A stretch of DNA of 64,000 nt, taken from the NCBI GenBank assembly GCA_025403435.1, contig CM046348.1, positions 10,906,606 through 10,970,605 of the forward strand, given 5' to 3'. The stretch comes from Artocarpus heterophyllus (taxonomy: Eukaryota; Streptophyta; Magnoliopsida; Rosales; Moraceae). Below are positions 24,170 through 37,224 of this stretch, one piece after another. Made by a program: the position numbers and the translations under genes. Each line of letters begins with the position of its first letter. The stretch's first letter is position 1. Under the pieces are notes generated by a model that did not search any database, was not told the origin of the DNA, and saw only the letters and a list, made by a program, of their open reading frames with translations.

Positions 24170-25080
24170 TAATATACCGGGAGAAGGTTGATGATGACGA
24201 TCCATGGGAGTACCAGTTTAGTTGGGATTCCTTGTTGGATTCGCTATGATGCAACAACTTTATTAATTGGGTTGTTTAACAAGTTGGTTGAAACTAAAGT
24301 TTTATGTTTAAAAATTATAACATATGAGATCTTTATAGTGTAATAATTTTTTGTTTTATACTATAACTATTGAGGGCTTTATATTATAATTAATTAAAAC
24401 CAATTAGTTCTAATTAACATTTCAAGCATATGCTAAGAAAATACATCAATATTGACAGATTGGATTGGTGAAGGATCAACATCGTTTTGTCCACTGAGGA
24501 CATGGACATGCTTTTTGGACAAAGTGTCTTTTGCAAGCATTACATGCTATGGTATGATTGTTAATGATCACGTATCCTTTCCTTTTTAGACTCTCTCTCT
24601 CTCAATAGTTGGCTGACAACTTTTTTGATTCAACGTTTTACAATATCGTTCACTTACTTTTCTTTCTGACAGTTTCTGCTATTTCCATTGTTATTCATCC
24701 AGTTTGCTTAGATTTCCAGCAGGAGAAACGGGAAGTAGAGAAGATCAGAGAGCGAACTATCTGGGTCACGGTGAAATTCATGCTTGAAGTTGTGAAGATC
24801 TATAAACCAAGTGTACATGTAAATTACTTATATTTAATGCTGCAGTAGCTTATTCAATTCAAGAGAGCTTTTATAAGTGCTTCAGATGCCAAAGTACCGC
24901 TGTTGTTTAAGAATGACAATGTTGTGAAGATGAAATATCATTTGATGCTCTAAGGTACGAAATGTCAATTAATTTTGTCCCTTTCCATTCAAGGGACTCC
25001 TTTTTTTTTCATTTTGTTGATCTTCTTTTTTCATTTTAGAATTTTTGCAAATCTTCTTCTTTTTCTTTTTTTTTTTTTTA
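24170..25080 (+). repeat. Diverged duplicate B of a gene-like block (partner at 15.39-16.05 kb)
   Basis: This copy keeps the same ordered patches as 15,385-16,050 but is longer, with an insertion of AT-rich MITE-like sequence at about 24,268-24,415. It looks more exon-like: GTTGATGATGACGATCCATG begins a 19-codon open stretch ending in TGA at 24,248-24,250, and after a CAG at 24,717-24,719 an open frame encodes QEKREVEKIRERTIWVTVKF. I do not recognise the protein. It is probably a pseudogene fragment of an unidentified gene. Confidence 0.45.
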
Positions 25081-25322
25081 ATTAAGTTCTACGTAGGCTC
25101 CTTGTCGTTTTTAAAAATACATTTTGGTGTCCTAAATTCATATTTTGTAGCATGAAATTTCTGACTTGCTCTTTTATTAATAAACCTCAGATTGTTTTGT
25201 TATAACTATAAAACAAAATGAATACAAACAATACTAAAAAAAAGAATGAATTCATATATATGTAATTTTACTAGTCAGAACCACGCAGCATACACGTGCG
25301 TATTCTGCTTTATATATATATT

Positions 25323-25358
<36 letters not shown>

Positions 25359-26854
25359 ATGATTTATAATAGACACATAGATATATCCTAAAATACATAT
25401 AAGGCTATAAGGATAAAAGGAAAAAAGAAAAATAGTGAAAGGGGAGCATTCCAAGCAGTAGAAATCTTTTATTTGGCTACCAAAATATGCATATTTTGTG
25501 GGAAAAAAAAATAAAGGGGGGGAACATTTGTATGTTTTTTTCAAAAGTTTGTGATATTTCTTTTGATATTTTTACAATATTTTTGAAATTCTATAAAAAC
25601 ACACGCACTAAAAACCTAAACAAAATTGATATTTTTCAAGAGTAATCGAAATTTTGTCAATATTTCCTGCAAATTGCAATTGTTCGTCAAATGGATTCTC
25701 AAGTCTTTTCAGCAAAAGGTCGAACACATGGAGCATTGCCTTCTCCACGAATCATGCACGCACTCCCCCTAGTGATTCCTCTCTGCTTGGTTCCTAACCA
25801 GCCACAAATCCACATACCAACCTAAAACTACAGTTACAACCAAAAAAAAAAAAGTCCATTAGAGTATTTAAAATACTTTAGCATGTAATATATTTATACT
25901 ATAACACACTTTTATTTTATATTATAATAATTAAGAGCTTTACATTATAATAGTTAAAACTTAGTTTCATAGTCCATGCAATTTGATGTTTAGCCCTTGT
26001 TTGAAACATTACTTATAACATATATTTAAGTCCAAACCCAAAACTTCATTTGCCTCATCATCAGTATAACTGATGTTAAACAAAATCAATAAAAACTAAC
26101 ACTTTTGGTTCAAATATATTATTTTGATTTAAACTAACATTTTTAGTTCAAATATACCCAAACACTAGTTCAAAGTACAAATTATAGTTCAAACTTCAAA
26201 CAATGATTTCAACTACTTTTGATTCAAATCAACTTTTTAACAAGCCTACCAAATATTAGTTAAAACTAAAAAAATATATATTTCAAACTAATATTATAAG
26301 TTTCAACTAAAATTGGTTCTAACCCATCAATCTCAACTGAAGTTGCAAACTACCATCAGTGTTGCTGCTTAAAAAAAATAATGATGATAAAAAAAAATGA
26401 CAAAGTGTAAGCAAATATTTATGAGGACCATGCCATCGGGAGAAAGAGCGAGAGAGACGAGAACACGAAGTCAAGCAATCATTCCAGAACCAAAGAAATG
26501 CAAGCATTTGATACAAACAATGTTATAAGGGTAGGAAAGAAGCAAGTCCAGTGTCAAATATTGCACCGGTTTACTGCTACATAAATTGTCCAAGATTGTT
26601 GCTGAAAAAAAAAATAAAAAAAAAAAAACTAAAAACCAGACCAATATCCTAACTACTACAGAAACACGGCGGGGCAAAGAAAACCCAATTCCCCCTGCCT
26701 AAAATATTGCCATGGATCTAGCCAAGTTTTAAATTGTTAATACACTCTTCTACACATTAGGAGAGATCCTAAAAAGCATAAATGCCTAAAGAACTTGCAG
26801 CAGTCAAGATCTGTCCAGAGCTACTCATGCTTTTGGGCATCAAAAAACTAGTGA
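24961..26854. other. Intergenic, microsatellite and MITE remnants; 3' UTR of CRWN1 at right
   Basis: A (TA)n/(TATG)n microsatellite lies at 25,311-25,358. The part 25,858-26,310 is AT-rich with GAGCTTTACATTATAATAG and AATTAGTT-like motifs of the dispersed MITE family. From about 26,320 the minus strand is plausible 3' UTR of CRWN1. No other gene seen. Confidence 0.4.
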
Positions 26855-29800
26855 TTATGTGGTGAAGAAGGTCCAGAGCTTCTTCCCTATTGAGACTTCA
26901 CCAGGATGCTGAGACTCTTCCTCCTCCTCCTCGTCTTCGACGTTACTAACATCATCCCCCTGGGATTCACTCCGGTGCTCGTCTCCGTCAGCATACTCCC
27001 CAGCCCTTTCCGGTGTTCCGTTTACCTCCTCACTCAAAGCCGTATTCTCAACCGTATTCTTCGTTGCATCAACATAGCCATCTTCAGTGTCCGCAACAGT
27101 CGTACACTGCCAGCACAAAGTAGAACACAGATAAAATCAATCAGAAAAATACTTCACTTTCAATGCTTTGAAGAAGTGCCTATTCGTGACTCAAAATGTC
27201 ATTGTCAAACATCAAGTGACACGTGAGGTGAGAAAGAGCACGAAGTAAAATATTTCCCAAAATCTGATAGTTTTAAGCTTGAATTCTTGATAACAATATC
27301 CAATACTCGGAAACTTAAAAGAAAACTCGAAAGAAAGGGATAAGACCTAGAAAATAAAAAGAACACATCCAAAGCTTAGAATTACCCACCCGCACTAGGT
27401 GCATACTTCCACCATTCTCACTAGCAAATCCCGCTGAATTAGATGGAGCAGCTTCAGAGGAGAGGGCTGCTTTGTCCTTATCTCCAACCCCATCAACTTT
27501 TTGCCGATTTTCTTTGCTAAGTGAACCTTTACCTGCTGGGCCTGCAACTTGACTGAAAAAAAAGCAAAGTCACAAGTAAATCACCAGTAATAATCAACTA
27601 AACTTAAAAGGCAAAGAAAAGAATGTGAACGTGGCCTTCCATTAAGCTAACCAAAATGGTAGCATTTGTGCAATTCGCTGTGCATAGACTACAAGCTAAA
27701 TTACATTGTCACCACCTATCAAGATTTAAGACAAACCTTTTGGGTCGACGGAGATTATACCGCCTTTCACCCAGAGCTTGCTCAACCGTTGGAGCCTTGT
27801 CCCGCCTCCTCTTGCGCCGGCCAACCACAACAGTGTCTGAACGTCCTTCACTGTCATCCCCATCATGCCCGCTCACTGTGACTTGAGATGTCTGTGGACG
27901 ACCTCGCTTCCGTACATTACTTGGCCTTTTTTCAGCATTATTAGGCCCACCCTGGCTTCCAGCATTTGTATTTGCAGAATCCTCTGCATTCCCGTTCTGA
28001 TACCCACCATCATTTAGTCCCAAATCTTCCCCAAGTATAGCTTTAGCATCTTCAACAACTGCTTTCACAGAACGTGTTCTGCCTATACCCTTTCCTCTTC
28101 TTGGACGCTTTTTCGCCCCCTTCAAATCAGAAGGCTGGGAATCTTCCGGTGCTTCTGGTCCCACACTGTTGATATTGCTCACATCATCAGCTGATGGATC
28201 TTGACCAGCTTCAGTCTCTCTTATGCTAGCTTGAACATCAAAAGAATCACTGGCAGCAGCAAACGAGTGTTCTGCCTCAATTTCTGTGCTGTGTGCTTTC
28301 TTGGATGGCTCTTCCAGATTCTGCTCTCCCAAAAATGGTTCCTCCTCAGCCAAATTTCGAACAGAGGTAGACACAAATTTCTTACCTGGCGAGAGCTTAA
28401 AAATCTTTGTTGTGCATTTACGAAGCCAGGATATAGTTCCACCAGATACTGGAGATTTTGTATCAGCAATTGGAGATGTATCACTAGTTGGCCTCTTAGA
28501 AGCAGCCAGGTCTCCAACAAGGCCTCCCTCTGCGTAATCAGCCAGCTCCGGCATGGGAAGCACTTCTGTGTTCTCAATTTCAGCTAAAGGTCGTAAATCA
28601 GAAAGCACAAACTCAGAGATTATTTCACCGCAGTTACTGCAACCCTTGAGCTTTTCAATAAACGAAATGAAGCGCCCTCTCTCCTTGATAAATTCTTCAC
28701 GTTGGTCCTTGAGCTTCCTGCTAAGGTCAAAAAGCTCATCAATGTCTTTTCGTATTTCAACTCTGTGCCTTTCAAGATGCTCTTTATTTGTATCAGCTTC
28801 ATGTCTTTCTTTCTCTATTTTAAGTCTCTCAAATTTCAACTCTTCCATATCTCTTCTAGCTACTTCTCTCAAGTAATTGATATCATCCAACTCTCTCTTT
28901 CTCTCTTCCTCAAAGGATTTCTCCTTTTCCCGCAACGGCTTTTCAATCTCCTCCAGACGATTTTGCATTTCAGTTTCAAGTTCTCTTTTCCGCACCTCAA
29001 AATCATGGAGCATTTGGCTTCTCTCACTTTGCTCTTTCTCCGCTAATAAGGATTTCTCATGCTCCATGTGAGCTGAAAATGATTCCCTGGCCAACTTTAG
29101 ATCTTCCTGTTCCCTTCTTATGTGATCCTGTGCTGCTGCTTTCTCATTTTTCAGCCTTTCTTCTTCAATTTGTTTCAGTTTTTCAAATTCTTCCCTCTGT
29201 TCCCTCAAATTCTTCATCTCTTTCTCAATCTCTGCTCTTTTCTCATCCAGCTCTTCCCATTCCCTCTCAAAAACCTCCTTTTGCTGCTTTAGATCCTCAG
29301 CTTCCTTCAGAAGCAATTCTTTCTGGTGCATGTACTTGTCAATTTCCTGCTTTAGTTCTGATTGCAAGCGTCGATATTCGGACCTCTCTTCTTCACTAAC
29401 TTTAAGTCGATCCCTCTCATCAATGATATTCCGTAGTTGTTCTTCATTTTCAGCCCTTATCTTCTCAACTTCAGCCTTAATTCCAAGCAATTCCTCTTTA
29501 TCCGCAAGCATTTCTTTCTTCTCTTTCTCTAAGTTCTTCTCCTCAGCTCTAACAGATTTCTCCCTTTCCTTTAGAGCTTTTAATTTTGTTTCATGGTCTT
29601 TCTCTTTCTCCCTAAACTTTTCCCACTTCTTCTCCAACGCCTGCTCTCTTTTTGCAAGCTTCTCCTCCATGTGATTGATTTCAGCTTCTTTCTTCTCCAC
29701 ATCAGCCACCTTGTTCTTCAGTTCATCCTCCAATGACTCTCTCTTCTGATCAATTTCCAACTCAAATTCACGCTTCTTTTCTTCCAAAATGGCATTATGT

Positions 29801-31937
29801 TCATCAGTAAGCTTCTGAATTTCAACCTGCAGTCGTTTCATGCAAAGAAAGCATAAGGACTACATCTTGAGTAATAATTAGCGTGATTCTAGGTACGCCC
29901 TTGAATGGATAACTAAGTTCCATTTTCATGGTTAAATGGTTGCCAAATTTTTCACACAATAGCATGAAATGTCATTTATCTAGGAAAAGACAAGGAAAAT
30001 GGAACAGGTGGGGGAAAAAAGAATGAAATACCTCAAGAGTAACTAATGTTAAGAGAAAAGAGACAAATTTGCCAACATAGCTAATTCTATAGACTGACCC
30101 ACAGCACAAGAGAACATGTGCACAAGTGAAAACCCTAAAGAGAACATGTACACAAGTGAAAGCCCTAATGAGAATCCTGATTGCAGCTATATATGAACTA
30201 TGGTCAGACACACTACCCACGAGCAACATCACATGGACCTTTACTAACCAAGCCTCTCATATTTTCCGTTAAAATTATGAGGTGCAAAAACTTACTCTTT
30301 CCCTAGCATCAAGCTTTTCCTCTAAAACGAGTAATTCCTTCTCTTTCATCTCTAGGCTTGATCTCAAAGCATCATATTCCTGCATCAAATAAAAAGAAAA
30401 ACAAAAATTATTGACACGTTAAACATAAACAATTTATAAAAACAGTGCAAAGCAGAAAATTCTTGCCTTCTCTTTTAAAGTCAGATTTGCTAGTCTGCTG
30501 CTTATATCCTCTTCTTTACTTTTCAAAATTGTATTACTTTCATCAATCTTCTTCTGTACATCAGCAAGGTCCTTCTGTTTCTGCTTAAAAATCCTATCAT
30601 TCTCATTTGCCCTCTCCTCTCTTTGGTTGAGAATTATCTGGCCCTTCGCTAGCCTTTCCTCTCCCTCCTTTAGTTTTGTCTCCCATTCTCGCAAGTCCTC
30701 CTTCTGCTTAGACAGATTAGATTCGTGTGCTCGTTGCCTGGGGAAACCAAACCAACATGTAAGAACCCTCCTTTGGAGCATATAGAATCAAGAATAGATA
30801 ATCATGGCCTAAAAAATTACAAAAAAAGGTCAAAGCATTGATCATACTCCTCAACAAAGGATAAACGATCCCTTCGAAGTGCACTTTCTCGAGCCTCTAG
30901 ATCATGTGATTTCCTCTCTATCTCAGAGCTCTTTCTGCTCACTTCAGCAAGCTTAGCATCAGCTGCACGCAACTTTGCTTCAAGCTCTAAAGATTTCTCT
31001 TCTATGCTAGTGACTAAAGCATTTGCCTCGGCCAACTTTGAATCAGCCGTATACTTAATTTCAGCGTTTTCAGCACGAATCTCCCGCAAAGCCTTTTCTA
31101 ACTGCAGAGAAAACAAACTACAACTATGAGCAAGTACCAACTGCAACTTTTTCCCTAGACACACGTAGATTATTCTGTAAAAATCAAAATAAAATAAATT
31201 ATTAGAGAAACAAGAAAACCAAGCTTACATCAACAACACACTGTTTCTCAACCCCCAAAGCCTTTCTTAAATTCTCCTCCCGCTTCTCAATATCAGATAA
31301 TGCAATTAAATGTGCTGCTTGTTCCCTTTTAAGGGCATCCTTAGCCTCGTCCAATCCTTGCCTAAGTTCGTCGTACTTAGAAGTCCACTCCTTCTTCTCA
31401 ATCAAGAGAAGCCCCATGTTGTATTGATATTCAAAAAGCTGGCCGCAACAGGAGTCCGTTAAGAATAATACACAACATATAATATTACATAGAAAAGAAA
31501 TACTCAAATATTAATAAATATATGCAAGTAATCATGAACATATACTTCCTTTAAAAAAAATCATCATGAATGTAACAGAAGACGCAAACCGACCAACTGC
31601 AAAGAAAGCAACTGGCACAACATACTAAAATGAAAAATCAAAGGTGAACATATACAGAATCTCATTCACTTACTTCGTTTTCGATCTGTGAAATCCTCTG
31701 AGCCAACCCCTCTCGGTCCGCCACGGCGGCTTGTCCCGAACCCATCAGCGCATTTCCACCGTTCTCAACCACGAAACCCGAAGGCGGCGGAGAGGCGGCT
31801 TCGCCGAAGGCAATACCTTTCCCCTTCGCCCCATCCCCAATGGAATTCTGGTTCGCGCCCGGCCCGGATCCGCTCTTGTGGGCCCCAGTTCTCGGCGTGA
31901 GAGACCAACCCGACCATACCTTCTGCGGTGTAAACAT
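26855..31937 (-). CDS. CRWN1: CROWDED NUCLEI 1 / NMCP1-type nuclear lamina coiled-coil protein
   Basis: Exons on the minus strand: 31937-31674, 31438-31229, 31101-30848, 30737-30467, 30379-30296, 29826-27737, 27552-27390, 27106-26855; phases agree and give 1,195 residues. The start is fixed by the family N-terminus [16 protein letters not shown] (a second ATG seven codons upstream is less likely). A very long charged coiled coil spans roughly residues 75-775. Near residue 825 comes the family motif [15 protein letters not shown], near 935 a basic [13 protein letters not shown] nuclear localisation signal, then YNLRRPKR, and the acidic tail ends [17 protein letters not shown] as in CRWN1. The protein is a plant lamin-like component under the inner nuclear membrane that controls nuclear size, shape and chromatin organisation. 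The intron after 30,467 begins GC. Intron 5 holds a doubled 30-bp repeat (30,112-30,171). No frame breaks. Confidence 0.95.
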
Positions 31938-32410
31938 CACGAAACTTCCGAAAGTCACCCCTTTGCAGAACCCGCAATCGCCGGTCGAGAATTCAACTTC
32001 ATAAGCACACGCACCGAAGCACAGCCAACGGCAATTGGGAGATTTGAAACCCCCTTTTCAGAAATCCCCAAAATTCGAACAGTAAATTCGACGCCACAGT
32101 GGAAAAAAAAAAAAAACTAGCCCTCGTGCTCCCACTCGATAGCTACGAAATTCCGGTAAATCGAATCCAAATCTTGAAGAAAACAAAGACTCTCTCTCAC
32201 TTCGTAGTCTCTCAGTAACGGCTCTCTCTCTCTCTCTCTCTAACCCTTCTTTATCCGACTTATCCAAAACCCTAGACCGGACGTGAACGGAATTCCCAAA
32301 TTCCAGCGAAATGAAAATTTCAAATCCGATAACGTCTTGAAACAGAAACTCTCTCTCTCTCCTCTTCTCTCTCTCTCTCTCTTTCTCTCTCTTTTCAGCC
32401 ACCTTTTGAG
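31938..32410 (-). promoter_or_regulatory. 5' leader and proximal promoter of CRWN1, GA-rich
   Basis: On the minus strand this region has (GA)n tracts, corresponding to CT runs at 32,222-32,242 and 32,347-32,394 on the plus strand. GA/CT tracts are common in plant 5' UTRs and core promoters and can bind BBR/BPC GAGA factors. The transcription start is not determined. ORFs across this GA-rich part (Arg/Glu-rich on minus, Ser/Leu-rich on plus) are composition artefacts. Confidence 0.45.
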
Positions 32411-35400
32411 TGCTTTGCGCGGATCACTCACGTTCTCTCTTTTTTTATTATGGCCCGTCAGGAATTCCACTTCAAAAGTACAACAATACCCTTGACTTCG
32501 ACGGGTTCCAGCCCGGTGATGGGGAGGGTGTTTCGGGGATTTCGACGGATTCTTTGAAAGGAGAACTGGAAGCGATGGCGTGTGTTTTACTCCATGACGA
32601 AATTGCCCGTGGCCAGTGGAGCCCTTTTGGGCTTTGTCGAGGAGTAAATTGGCCCACAATTGAGGGGCTTTTTGGTAATTAGGAAGCGGTTTTTTTTTTT
32701 TTTTAATATTCTCCGAGAAATTAGAATATGATTTGTATGCGAATGCCACGGTGTTCAAGAGCTGTTATGCTTAAAAAAAAAAAAATGGAAAGTCCCCTTT
32801 ATTTATTTTTCTTTTCTTTTTTTTGAGGGGGATTTTATTTTGGGGGGCTGAATCATGTATGAAGATAAGCATTTCTTTTGTCCCATGTGGCTTTTTGTTG
32901 GCCATCATTGTGGAATGCCATCAAGCCAGCCTACCTCTCTCTCTACTTTCTCTCTCTACTTTTCCTTCAAAAGTGTGAATTTGTTGGCAAAGTTTGTGTA
33001 TTTAGCCGTTGAAGGGACACCAGTTTCACTAGCAGCTCCTTCCATCTAGAAGCCCCCCCAACATCCCCAAAAAAAAAAAAAAAAAGGTGTTTTGTGGGCA
33101 TGGGTTTTTGTGGAGGGGCCAATCTTAAGTCCTTTGTGAGAAATGTACTTTGAGACAATGATCTTATTGACAATTCAATTCCCCATACAAGAATGAATTA
33201 GGGGGTGAATTTCAGGATACTTGTAGTCAATAATGTGACCAAAAAAAAACCTCTCATCCTCTATTACAAGTTATTGCCATGAACGTTTGCAATGGATTGT
33301 TACATACTTAGATTGAGTGTTGGCTTTATGTTACTAACAACCTTAGGCTTGGATACAAAGTAGCTTAGTGCCTAGTGGCTTATCTTCTTTTTTTTTAAGG
33401 GAATGTTAATAATCTTAAAAAAAAATATGCAATATGGATCTTGGTTTATTCCTCTCTTCATTAAGAATATGGTGAAAAAAGAATCATCTCAATTGGATAT
33501 TAAATGAAGAAGTTATGTTTTTTTTCCTCAAATATAGAAGATAGAATTTTAGTTTTTACTGTAACAAAGATATCCGAGTATCAAAAGTTTAAGGGGATGA
33601 GTACCTCTCCAAACATAAATTTCAATTTTATTCCATATTCAGATTAAAACTTAAATGCATATTGTTGAGGGTTTTTCCCTCTCGGCCAGGGTCCCGGGAA
33701 CGTATTGTGGATTTGCCTCCCGCGGGAGCGCGTCCTTCAGAGGTTGAACCTGTGATCTCTTGTATAAGAAGGCCTTAGGTAACCCCCAGGTACCCATCCG
33801 ACTGATCAGCCTAATCTTACAACACATTGACTATTGACTGACATTTGTTGTTTTTGATCCATAAACACTAAAACTTAGACGTGTTGGCAAATAATATGGT
33901 TTTGTCATAAAATTTTGTCCCCACATATGCTTGGATGGACAATATGTATTTTGTCTTTCTTTTTTTAAGTCGTTTACCTTCATGCAGACAGTTAGTGTGA
34001 ATTTCTTTTGTAATATGGACATATAACAATAGCTCTATTAAATTATAAGTTTTAGTCTTTTGTTTAAATGACACATATAAGAACGCTCATTCACCTAAAA
34101 GGTCATTAGCATTTTAATGTAATTTATTTTTGCTAATCTACTTGGAGCTCAAGAAAATGTCATGCATGCCTAAAGGTCCTTTTCCTTTTTTTTTTCTTTT
34201 TTTTTGAGTAGACCCTTTTATGACCTTTTAACGGGGGGTAACACGGTTGCTTATTTCCTACATATATATTATACAAATATACATTATACATATATTATTT
34301 CCTATATTTTATATTATACATATATTATTTTCCACATATATATATGTATATAGCATTCACGATGATATATTTTTCTTGGAGAGTCTTCCGATAAAAATTA
34401 GACACAAAAAGTTGAAAGTGTTAGGTAAAACAATAAAAATAGTTTTTATGGTTATTTATATTTTATGTGGCAGTTCGACTGATAAAAACTAACAGAAATT
34501 AAAAATTGGATAAATCTTATCTACTTCCCTCACATTTATATGCAAATCCCCTTTTATCTTCTCATCTTTTAATTATATTCTTATTTTTCCAAATTTTCAA
34601 AGTATTAAGCTTATTAATATCAATTTTCACTAATAATGAGTATTTTTAAAGTATAACTCAATTATATTTCCACAATTCGATATTAGTTGAAAAAAAAATA
34701 CTCACATTATATTTTGGGGTTACAGAGAGTACTAAATAATACGAGTATGTTCCGTACAGTCTTATTTATCTAATAAAAAAAGGAAATTCAAACAATTGTT
34801 CAACTAAAATCTCCGTTAATTTCATCAATTTTTTTTTTTTTGTTAGTTGCGTTTGCATAAATTATTGGGGCATATCATTCATTTTTTTTCAATGTCATAT
34901 CATTCATTTTTCTTAACTAAAATAATTGGAATTGATGACATTGAATTCCACCTTTCAACAAATTATTTTGAAAACTACAAAAATGAAATGAATATTATTG
35001 GTGAAAATGGATAATAAACTTAATAAGCAGAAACTTAATTCTTAGTTTTCAATTATAATAGTTGTGTAATGGAGAGAGACTTAGAATTAAATGAAAAGTG
35101 TAAAGTGGGATTGTTTGAAATGTTAGAACCTTAGACTGAACATTTAATGTTAAAAGGCAAAATGAGGCATGCGTAAAAGTTAAAAGGGGCTTAAATAGGA
35201 TTTACGCTTAAAATATATTGAAATGTGGCTCCTTCCACAACACCCTTATGTTTCTTTTAATAGATAGATAATGTAGGTCTATAAAAATATTTTTCACGGC
35301 AAGAAAAAAAAGGGTAAACTTATTGGTAATGTTGTTCCTTCGAATTAGAGGACACCTAATACTCAATTATTAACAAGGACCCCATTTATATAACCCAGAT

Positions 35401-35763
35401 CTTGTTTTTAAACATATATTAGAAGATTCTTCTTTTGTACGATACAAGAAAGTCCTATCACATCCTTTTTATATTGTGTTTGAGAAGTATAATTTTGAAC
35501 CAAAATGTTTAATTCAAACATTATATAGCTCATTTTTTTATTGACAGTAAAGCATTTGAGAGTTTTATATTATAACAATTAAAATATTTTTTTAATAAAA
35601 TATCCAAATGTACTATTAATCTAGGTTTTACGAGACTTTACATGAGATTTTTTATATGGTGACGTTTATAGATGGACGATACAGATAAGAATGTCGGGAC
35701 CCCACCATTAACACCATGGAGTCATCATACCGTACAAGTGTCGTACACATGAGAATTTTAGGT

Positions 35764-35924
35764 GGTGTTTGGAAGGTGGTGGGAACCGGTGGTGGGAACC
35801 ACTTTTACTGTAGAATGTGAAAGCTTTTACACTGTAGCAATTTTTTAAATTGTTACTGTAGCATGTGAGAGCTTTACACTGTTTATAACTGAGTTTGTGG
35901 TGGGAACCACAATGCCAAACAGGG
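35764..35924. mobile_element. MITE, family with GGTGTTTGG ends (copy 1)
   Basis: It begins GGTGTTTGGAAGGTGGTGGG and ends GTGGTGGGAACCACAATGCCAAACAGGG, giving inverted CCAAACA...TGTTTGG ends and an inner GTGGTGGGAACC / GGTTCCCACC pairing. The centre has TTTACACTGTAGCA and CTGTAGCATGTGAGAGCTTT. About 160 bp with no coding capacity. Related copies occur at 36,424, 53,773 and 63,239 and degenerate ones at 24,268 and 25,858. Confidence 0.6.
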
Positions 35925-36423
35925 GGTTAAATAAGCAAATAAATGAGTGAGGTAAATACCACTTTTTCGGAATAAAGGCAAGCTTTTTTTTTTTTTTTAA
36001 TGAAGAATGGCGGGATTTTTTGGTAAGATAGTAAACGGTCAGTTTTTAATATCTCATGCATTTTGCCTAACATTACTTTTTCTTTTTCTCCTTTCATTAT
36101 ACAAACACACAAAACCTCTCTATATATATAAAATCAAACTCAAATACACCCTGAAGTAATTATATTTTTAGAAATACTGAGATTATCTTTCCAAATCTAC
36201 ATTAAATATTATTTATAGGATTGTTTTTACAGATCTCTCTTACCCATATACCATATTTTAAGTTGCCCCTTGATATTTCAAAACCAACCAGTTAACTATC
36301 TCGATCTATAGAAAACCATTGATCTATAGAAAACTATTCAAGATGCCATCCGTCAAATTCTGTCCATAATATTAACGAATTTGTTGACGTAGCATGCATT
36401 AGAAATTAATTAAGATAAAAACA

Positions 36424-36590
36424 TGGTGTTTGATATAATTGGTTTGAATCAATTAGTTCAAAATACTATAGCATGTTTTTAAAAAATATTGTAGTATATA
36501 AGAGCTTTACACTGTAGCTCATTTTTGCTTTCATATGAGAGCTTTATATTGTTTGGGTTTAATCCAATTAGTTAAAACTAATGCCCCGAA
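36424..36590. mobile_element. MITE of the same family (copy 2)
   Basis: It begins TGGTGTTTGATATAATTGGT, has TAGTATATAAGAGCTTTACA followed by CTGTAGC in the centre, and ends with AATCCAATTAGTTAAAACTA. The inner arms ATTGGTTTGAATCAATTAGT and TAATCCAATTAG are partly complementary. Confidence 0.5.
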
Positions 36591-37224
36591 CTCCTGGGCT
36601 GTTTGATCCAGCGGTTGAGATATCGCCACGTGGCAATCTTTTGGTTTTAATTTATTGTTTTGATTTTTTATGCATTTGAGGTCTTTTTTGTCCCTTTTTG
36701 TGTTTTTTTTTTTTTTGTTTTCCTTACAGATTTCAAATATAAAATAAAATAAACAAACTAAAATTAATTACTTTACACACAAAATTTTTACAATAATATA
36801 AAAATATTTATTTTATAATAAAACACACAAACTACACTAAAAATAAATAAAAACTTCAAAAATTGATAAATCTTAACAGATATATTATTTAAGACTTAGA
36901 ATATTTATTTAGAAATTATTAGATATATAATAAAACATATTTATAGGCTTAAAACTTATTTACAAAAAATTTAAGACTCAAAAAAAGTAGATTTACTTTC
37001 ATGGTTTTGATTATTTACAAACTAAATAATTATAAAACATATAGAAATGATTCTAAAAATTACTAAAAATATTATCAAACATAAAAACATACTAAAACAT
37101 ATTTTTACACAAACACACTAAAATACTAATTAACACACAAATGGTACAATTAAGGGATTTGATGAGAAATGTTAATGCAAAATGATGATATTTAGCCTTA
37201 AAAAATGTACATTTTTTACAATCT

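Larger units (their letters stand above)
32411..37224. other. Intergenic, AT-rich with scattered repeats
   Basis: No gene recognised. A GC-rich patch at 33,660-33,830 (GGTCCCGGGAACG, CCTCCCGCGGGAGCG, TTGAACCTGTGATCTCTTG) looks like a fragment of a dispersed repeat. A TATA/ATAC-rich patch lies at 34,255-34,355. MITE copies at 35,764-35,924 and 36,424-36,590 are listed separately. Confidence 0.4.

Noticed and set aside
27656..27886. Plus-strand ORFs opposite the CRWN1 exon 6 end
   Set aside because: Antisense of the conserved YNLRRPKR exon end and its intron; no own motif.
28201..29674. Several plus-strand ORFs of 60-128 codons, Ser/Phe/Leu-rich
   Set aside because: Antisense of the Glu/Lys-rich CRWN1 coiled-coil exon; the composition follows directly from that.
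32058..32758. Arg/Glu-rich ORFs on the minus strand upstream of CRWN1
   Set aside because: Produced by (GA)n tracts in the leader/promoter; the CRWN1 start [12 protein letters not shown] lies downstream of them and is clear.
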